Shown here: positions 62,830-64,000 of the stretch, piece after piece
Numbering within the stretch: position 1 is the stretch's first letter
Layout of the letters: each line of letters opens with the position of its first letter
Source: Saprospiraceae bacterium
GTDB taxonomy: Bacteria; Bacteroidota; Bacteroidia; Chitinophagales; Saprospiraceae
NCBI GenBank assembly: GCA_013360405.1
Contig: JABWBR010000008.1
Location: 25,207-89,206 of the forward strand
Length of the DNA: 64,000 nt
Direction of reading: 5' to 3'
Notes under the pieces: generated by a model
What the model was told of the DNA's origin: nothing
Database searches by the model: none
What the model saw: the letters and a program-made list of their open reading frames with translations, nothing else
Position numbers and translations under genes: made by a program

Positions 62830-63906
62830 ATGTCATCAACCAGATTCCGTCCAGGTGTATTACATGGCGACGAAGTAAGCGCCTTGTTCGAATACGCCAA
62901 CGAACATAATTTTGCATTGCCGGCCGTCAACGTCATCGGCACCAACTCCATCAATGCCGTATTGGAGACCGCCAAAGCGGTTAATTCGCCGGTCATCATC
63001 CAGTTTTCGAATGGTGGCGCGGCGTTTTATGCCGGCAAGGGGCTTTCCAATACAGATGAGAAAGCCGCCATCCTGGGTGCTATCTCCGGGGCCATGCACG
63101 TCCACACCATGGCCGAGGCCTACGGCGTTACCGTCGTGATGCACACCGACCACTGCGCCAAAAAACTCCTGCCCTGGGTAGATGGGTTGCTCGACGCCGG
63201 CGAAAAATTCTATGAATCGCGGGGGTATCCACTGTATAGCTCGCACATGCTCGATTTATCCGAGGAGCCCATCCACGAAAACGTAGAAATCTGCGCCAAG
63301 TACCTCGACCGCATGAAAAAAATGGGCATGACCCTCGAAATAGAGTTGGGTGTGACCGGCGGCGAAGAAGACGGCGTGGACAATACCAACATTGACAATG
63401 CCCGCTTGTATACCCAGCCCAGCGAAGTAGCCTATGCATATGAGCACCTGGGCAAAGTAAGCCCGCGCTTCACCATCGCCGCCGCCTTCGGCAATGTACA
63501 CGGCGTCTACAAACCCGGCAACGTAGAGTTGAAACCCGTTATTCTCAAAAACTCGCAGGATTACGTACGCGAGCACTTCGGCTTGTCGGCGCAATACCCC
63601 ATCAACTTCGTCTTCCACGGCGGCTCGGGGTCGTCGCGCGAAGAAATCCGCGAAGCCATCGAATACGGCGCCATCAAGATGAACATCGATACTGACATGC
63701 AGTGGGCATACTGGCAGGGGGTTCACGACTACTACAACGCCAAAAAGGACTACCTCCAGGGCCAGCTCGGCAACCCCGAAGGCGCCGACAAACCCAACAA
63801 GAAATACTACGATCCCCGCGTATGGCTGCGTGAAGGCGAAAAAGCGCTCATTGCCCGTTTGAAGACGGCGTTTGAGGACTTGAACTGTGTGGGAAGGAAC
63901 GCTTGA
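62830..63906 (+). CDS. fbaA: Class II fructose-bisphosphate aldolase
   Basis: A zinc aldolase that cleaves fructose 1,6-bisphosphate. The 358-residue product has NEHNFALPAVNVIGTNSINA, VVMHTDHCAKKLLPW (catalytic Asp and zinc His), GLTLEIELG-like MTLEIELGVTGGEEDG, the FGNVHGVYKPGNV His ligand and FVFHGGSGSSREEI. It is of the class IIA (FbaA) length and style. It has a TATATTTG box at 62798-62805. PfkA, the previous glycolytic step, is at 17.1 kb. Confidence 0.96.
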   Translation: MSSTRFRPGVLHGDEVSALFEYANEHNFALPAVNVIGTNSINAVLETAKAVNSPVIIQFSNGGAAFYAGKGLSNTDEKAAILGAISGAMHVHTMAEAYGVTVVMHTDHCAKKLLPWVDGLLDAGEKFYESRGYPLYSSHMLDLSEEPIHENVEICAKYLDRMKKMGMTLEIELGVTGGEEDGVDNTNIDNARLYTQPSEVAYAYEHLGKVSPRFTIAAAFGNVHGVYKPGNVELKPVILKNSQDYVREHFGLSAQYPINFVFHGGSGSSREEIREAIEYGAIKMNIDTDMQWAYWQGVHDYYNAKKDYLQGQLGNPEGADKPNKKYYDPRVWLREGEKALIARLKTAFEDLNCVGRNA

Positions 63907-63923
63907 GCGGGGAAGGCTGGGTT

Positions 63924-63958
63924 GGAGGGAGAGAGGGTGAGAGTGTGAGAGGGAGGGA
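63924..63958. repeat. GTGAG-type element at right edge
   Basis: Purine-rich arm GGAGGGAGAGAGGGTGAGAG followed by TGTGAGAGGGAGGG, 17 bases after the fbaA stop. The complementary arm, if present, would lie beyond the window end. Confidence 0.6.
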
Positions 63959-64000
63959 TTCCTGTGCGCTCCGTAGCGATGCGGTTTTATACCCATCGCT

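Overview
The window looks like chromosomal core sequence from a free-living Bacteroidota, most likely a Saprospiria-type organism (Lewinella/Haliscomenobacter-like; inferred from protein style, not searched). The evidence is type IX secretion sorting tails, a PorV/PorQ-like protein, a SusA-like amylase, a TonB-dependent receptor with a carboxypeptidase-regulatory N-terminus, long Bacteroidota-type NusB and YidC, and TAnnTTTG -7 promoter boxes with few Shine-Dalgarno sequences. There is no integrase, transposase, CRISPR array or prophage. One AP2/HNH-like gene is the only hint of past mobility.

Layout. 1-3.5 kb (minus): MBL-fold hydrolase, polysaccharide flippase-like protein, Ffh. 3.7-10.1 kb (plus): OmpA-like protein, membrane-anchored tandem helix-hairpin-helix protein, YidC, membrane-anchored DRGH nuclease, HerA-like ATPase. 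10.1-16 kb: thioredoxin-like protein, RibD, AP2/HNH-like protein, MnmD, a 53-residue lipoprotein, orphan pyruvate dehydrogenase E1-beta, a glucosaminidase. 16-18 kb: GlcNAc-kinase-like protein and PfkA. 18-25 kb (minus): TrmH-type methylase, PBP1-fold lipoprotein, GuaA, NusB, DoxX/BT_3928-like protein, DUF1599. 25-33 kb: YigZ, S9 peptidase, two type IX cargo proteins, TonB receptor. 33-36.5 kb (plus): MiaB, sigma-54 activator, LptE. 36.5-40.6 kb (minus): glycosyltransferase, aldo/keto reductase, FAD oxidoreductase, arginine deiminase. 40.7-43.3 kb (plus): an uncharacterised coiled-coil/membrane cluster with a PspA-like shape, then a small outer-membrane protein. 43.9 kb: tRNA-His. 44-52.3 kb: thioesterase, BrkB, PorV-like, NUDIX, PyrE, M42 peptidase, UbiA-like, EVE, GH13 amylase. 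52.4-59.6 kb: gluconate operon (gluconokinase, GntP, short 6-phosphogluconate dehydrogenase) divergent from a 1140-residue ThuA/sugar dehydrogenase/PKD/cytochrome c lipoprotein. 59.6-63.9 kb: CoaD, YjjG-type phosphatase, PruA, class II aldolase.

Three features stand out. (1) The gluconate locus reads as a self-contained direct-oxidation route: surface sugar oxidation linked to a heme, gluconate import, phosphorylation, oxidative decarboxylation. (2) The 40.7-43.3 kb cluster may be an undescribed membrane-maintenance system. (3) A family of low-complexity GTGAG/CTCAC hairpin-forming intergenic elements recurs at least seven times, usually touching stop codons and in two genes supplying the stop codon itself. 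Two other palindromic repeat families (GTAGAGACGC arms; ACCACAGAGTTACAC arms) are also scattered through the window.
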